A DNA stretch of 25,424 nt from Anaerolineales bacterium. GTDB taxonomy: Bacteria; Chloroflexota; Anaerolineae; Anaerolineales; E44-bin32. Both the position numbers and the translations under genes were made by a program. Under the pieces are notes generated by a model. That model was given only the letters and a program-made list of their open reading frames with translations, was not told the DNA's origin and made no database searches. Shown in pieces: positions 24,241 to 25,424 of this stretch (position 1 is its first letter; each line of letters opens with the position of its first letter). The DNA lies in assembly GCA_011772595.1 (NCBI GenBank), contig WVZH01000175.1:29066-54489 (forward strand). The letters run 5' to 3'.

Positions 24241-24351
24241 ATGTCGATCGGGATTCCAAGCGGAAATGGGATCGCGCAACCCCTAGGGAAACGAACGATG
24301 AAAATCGGGGTTTTCACGTATGAGTGGCGCGTCAAGAGGATATTTTTCTGA
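24241..24351 (+). CDS. Possible 36-residue leader ORF before the sigma gene
   Basis: The ATG at 24241 has an ideal ribosome site, GGAGG with five-base spacing, closely like that of pyrG. The ORF runs 36 codons and its TGA overlaps the sigma-factor ATG by one base (TGATG). It begins MSIGIPSGNG and ends in a basic/aromatic segment (YEWRVKRIFF). An inner ATG at 24298 gives a 17-residue version. I recognise no family; the MKIGVFTYEW stretch recalls the N-terminus of some glycosyltransferases, which may be chance. A role in translational coupling or regulation of the sigma gene is inferred from position only. Confidence 0.45.
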   Translation: MSIGIPSGNGIAQPLGKRTMKIGVFTYEWRVKRIFF

Positions 24352-24935
24352 TGGTGCGTCACGAAGTCGATGACCTTGAGCTTGCCAAGCAAGCTGCGAC
24401 AGACGCTGAAGCTTTCGGCGAGCTCTACGAGCGACACATCCGGAGGATCTATAACTATATCTATTACCGCACAGGAAATCATCACGATGCGGAGGATTTG
24501 ACGGCAAGAGTTTTCCAACGCGCACTACACCACATGGCTAATTTCGAGGATAAGGGTGTACCCTTTTCGGCCTGGTTGTACCGCATTGCTCACAACCTTG
24601 TGGCTAACTGGCATAGAGACCGAAGCCGACGCCCGGTTGTGCCTCTGGAAGACCATGTCGCTGTAGGAGAAGTAAGCGACCATCCAGAAATCGAGGCGAT
24701 CGTCAAGGAAGAGCATTCGATGCTCCTTACGGCTGTCCGTAGCCTACCAGATGATCGCCAACAATTGTTGATCTTGAAATTTGTTGAGCGCCTCTCGAAT
24801 GCCGAAATTGGTGAAATCATGGGGCGAACAGAAGGAGCGATAAAAAGTCTCTATCACAGGACTTTGATTGCACTTCGGGAGGATATCCGAGTACTTGAGA
24901 GGTTGAACACTAAAGAAGATGTGGGTGAGGTCTAG
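24351..24935 (+). CDS. Sigma-70 family (ECF-like) RNA polymerase sigma factor
   Basis: A 194-residue sigma factor with region 2 (FGELYERHIRRIYNYIYYRT, then DAEDLTARVFQRAL and FSAWLYRIAHNLVANWHRD) and region 4 (SLPDDRQQLLILKFVERLSNAEIGEIMGRTEGAIKSL as the helix-turn-helix). Regions 1.1 and 3 are missing, as in extracytoplasmic-function sigma factors. The frame extends to a GTG at 24324. The ATG at 24351 is preferred because AAGAGGA lies about ten bases upstream and it is coupled to the upstream ORF by TGATG. The gene is divergent from dinG. The small membrane protein 88 bases downstream may be a regulatory partner. The signal it responds to is unknown. Confidence 0.92.
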   Translation: MVRHEVDDLELAKQAATDAEAFGELYERHIRRIYNYIYYRTGNHHDAEDLTARVFQRALHHMANFEDKGVPFSAWLYRIAHNLVANWHRDRSRRPVVPLEDHVAVGEVSDHPEIEAIVKEEHSMLLTAVRSLPDDRQQLLILKFVERLSNAEIGEIMGRTEGAIKSLYHRTLIALREDIRVLERLNTKEDVGEV

Positions 24936-25023
24936 ATTGGGGGAGAATCTCGCCGTGAGGTCTCGAAGCAAAGTGGTTTCAACGTCGTATCGGTAGATCG
25001 AGGCCTCTTCGGAAGGACGATCC

Positions 25024-25329
25024 ATGGCAGGAAAGACTGAACGGATACAACTCGATAAGAAGCACTTAGAGCGCTGGTTGGCGGAAGCCCTCGTTCCAGT
25101 CGAACCGAGCGCACGGTTTCTGCGCCGGTTGCGGGCTCGACTGGTGCGATACCATGGTGGTCGTTTTTTTTCGGGCTGGATGCTGCTGGTGGTGGTTGCC
25201 ACCGTGATAATACTATTCATTACGGTCGTTCGTTTGTTTGTTCGCGGGATCTCTGCTTGGATTGGCCTAATCGGCGGATTCGGCCGTAAACGGCGTGAGC
25301 CGGTCGAGCCCCAATCTGTATCGGTTTGA
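25024..25329 (+). CDS. Small one-TM protein after the sigma factor
   Basis: A 101-residue protein I cannot assign to a named family. Residues 1-48 are polar and strongly basic toward the end (LERWLAEALVPVEPSARFLRRLRARLV). Residues about 51-73 form one hydrophobic membrane helix (WMLLVVVATVIILFITVVRLF). The C-terminus is Arg/Lys-rich then polar (FGRKRREPVEP). GGAAGGA lies six bases before the ATG. The layout, a cytoplasmic N-terminal helix, one TM and its place directly after a sigma-factor gene, is what a minimal anti-sigma or membrane-tethering protein would show. It lacks the HxxxCxxC zinc anti-sigma motif, so this remains an inference. Confidence 0.72.
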   Translation: MAGKTERIQLDKKHLERWLAEALVPVEPSARFLRRLRARLVRYHGGRFFSGWMLLVVVATVIILFITVVRLFVRGISAWIGLIGGFGRKRREPVEPQSVSV

Positions 25330-25424
25330 GATATACGGGGTTCCCAGCACTACTTTTGTTGAAGCTTTCCCCGCCACCTATTGTGAGGCTTGTAGAGGCT
25401 GTCTTAAAAGTGCCATCTGGGCCG

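Noticed and set aside
24151..24279. 43-residue N-terminal extension of DinG
   Set aside because: It crosses the predicted dinG promoter and precedes a canonical exonuclease start; no ribosome site supports it.
1..25424. CRISPR array, insertion sequence, prophage or defence system
   Set aside because: No direct-repeat array, transposase, integrase or recognisable defence gene was seen on either strand.

Overview
This window looks like part of a chromosome from a member of the Chloroflexota, probably the Anaerolineae or a relative. This is inferred from gene content and order: a short L28 with two CxxC pairs, an N-terminally extended RecG, a roadblock protein beside pyrG, and a tRNA-Leu-tig-clpP-clpX run. 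No 16S rRNA or other decisive marker is present. No transposase, integrase, CRISPR array, plasmid function or phage gene was seen. Almost all of it is core housekeeping DNA with compact, often overlapping genes.

Layout. 1-2430 (+): a roadblock/LC7 protein and CTP synthase (pyrG), with two inverted repeats between them and an intrinsic terminator after pyrG. 2446-9947 (-): a tightly coupled run in transcription order Asp23-family protein, FakA/YloV-like kinase, two DegV (FakB-like) proteins, recG, coaD and a coiled-coil protein. This resembles the Bacillus yloU-yloV-...-recG neighbourhood, and rpmB diverges from it at 10053 as it does there. 10663-17059 (-): tRNA-Leu(UAG), tig, clpP, clpX, a DUF1028 protein, a HAD-IIA phosphatase and rlmN. 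A strong promoter lies directly before the tRNA, so folding (trigger factor) and proteolysis (ClpXP) are probably driven from a tRNA promoter. 17168-19262 (-): efp, an eight-cysteine conserved small protein and a HAD-DinB fusion, behind a near-consensus promoter. 19435-20978 (-): a PP2C phosphatase followed by an FHA protein, parts of a Ser/Thr phosphorylation circuit without its kinase in the window. 21367-24150 (-): an exonuclease-DinG helicase fusion. 24241-25329 (+): a divergent unit of a possible 36-residue leader ORF, a sigma-70 family factor and a small one-TM protein.

How the parts work together. The 2.4-9.9 kb block joins lipid metabolism (fatty-acid phosphorylation by FakA with FakB-like carriers; CoA synthesis by CoaD) with DNA repair (RecG). 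The 10.7-17.1 kb block joins translation and protein quality control. The last block is regulatory: sigma factor, possible membrane partner, FHA and PP2C.

No clearly novel multi-gene system is visible. The observations most worth a second look are the upstream ORF and overlapping divergent promoters at dinG/sigma, the HAD-DinB fusion with its Cys-rich neighbour, the unusual motif states of the two DegV proteins and FakA, and the inverted repeats before pyrG and before the tRNA-Leu promoter.
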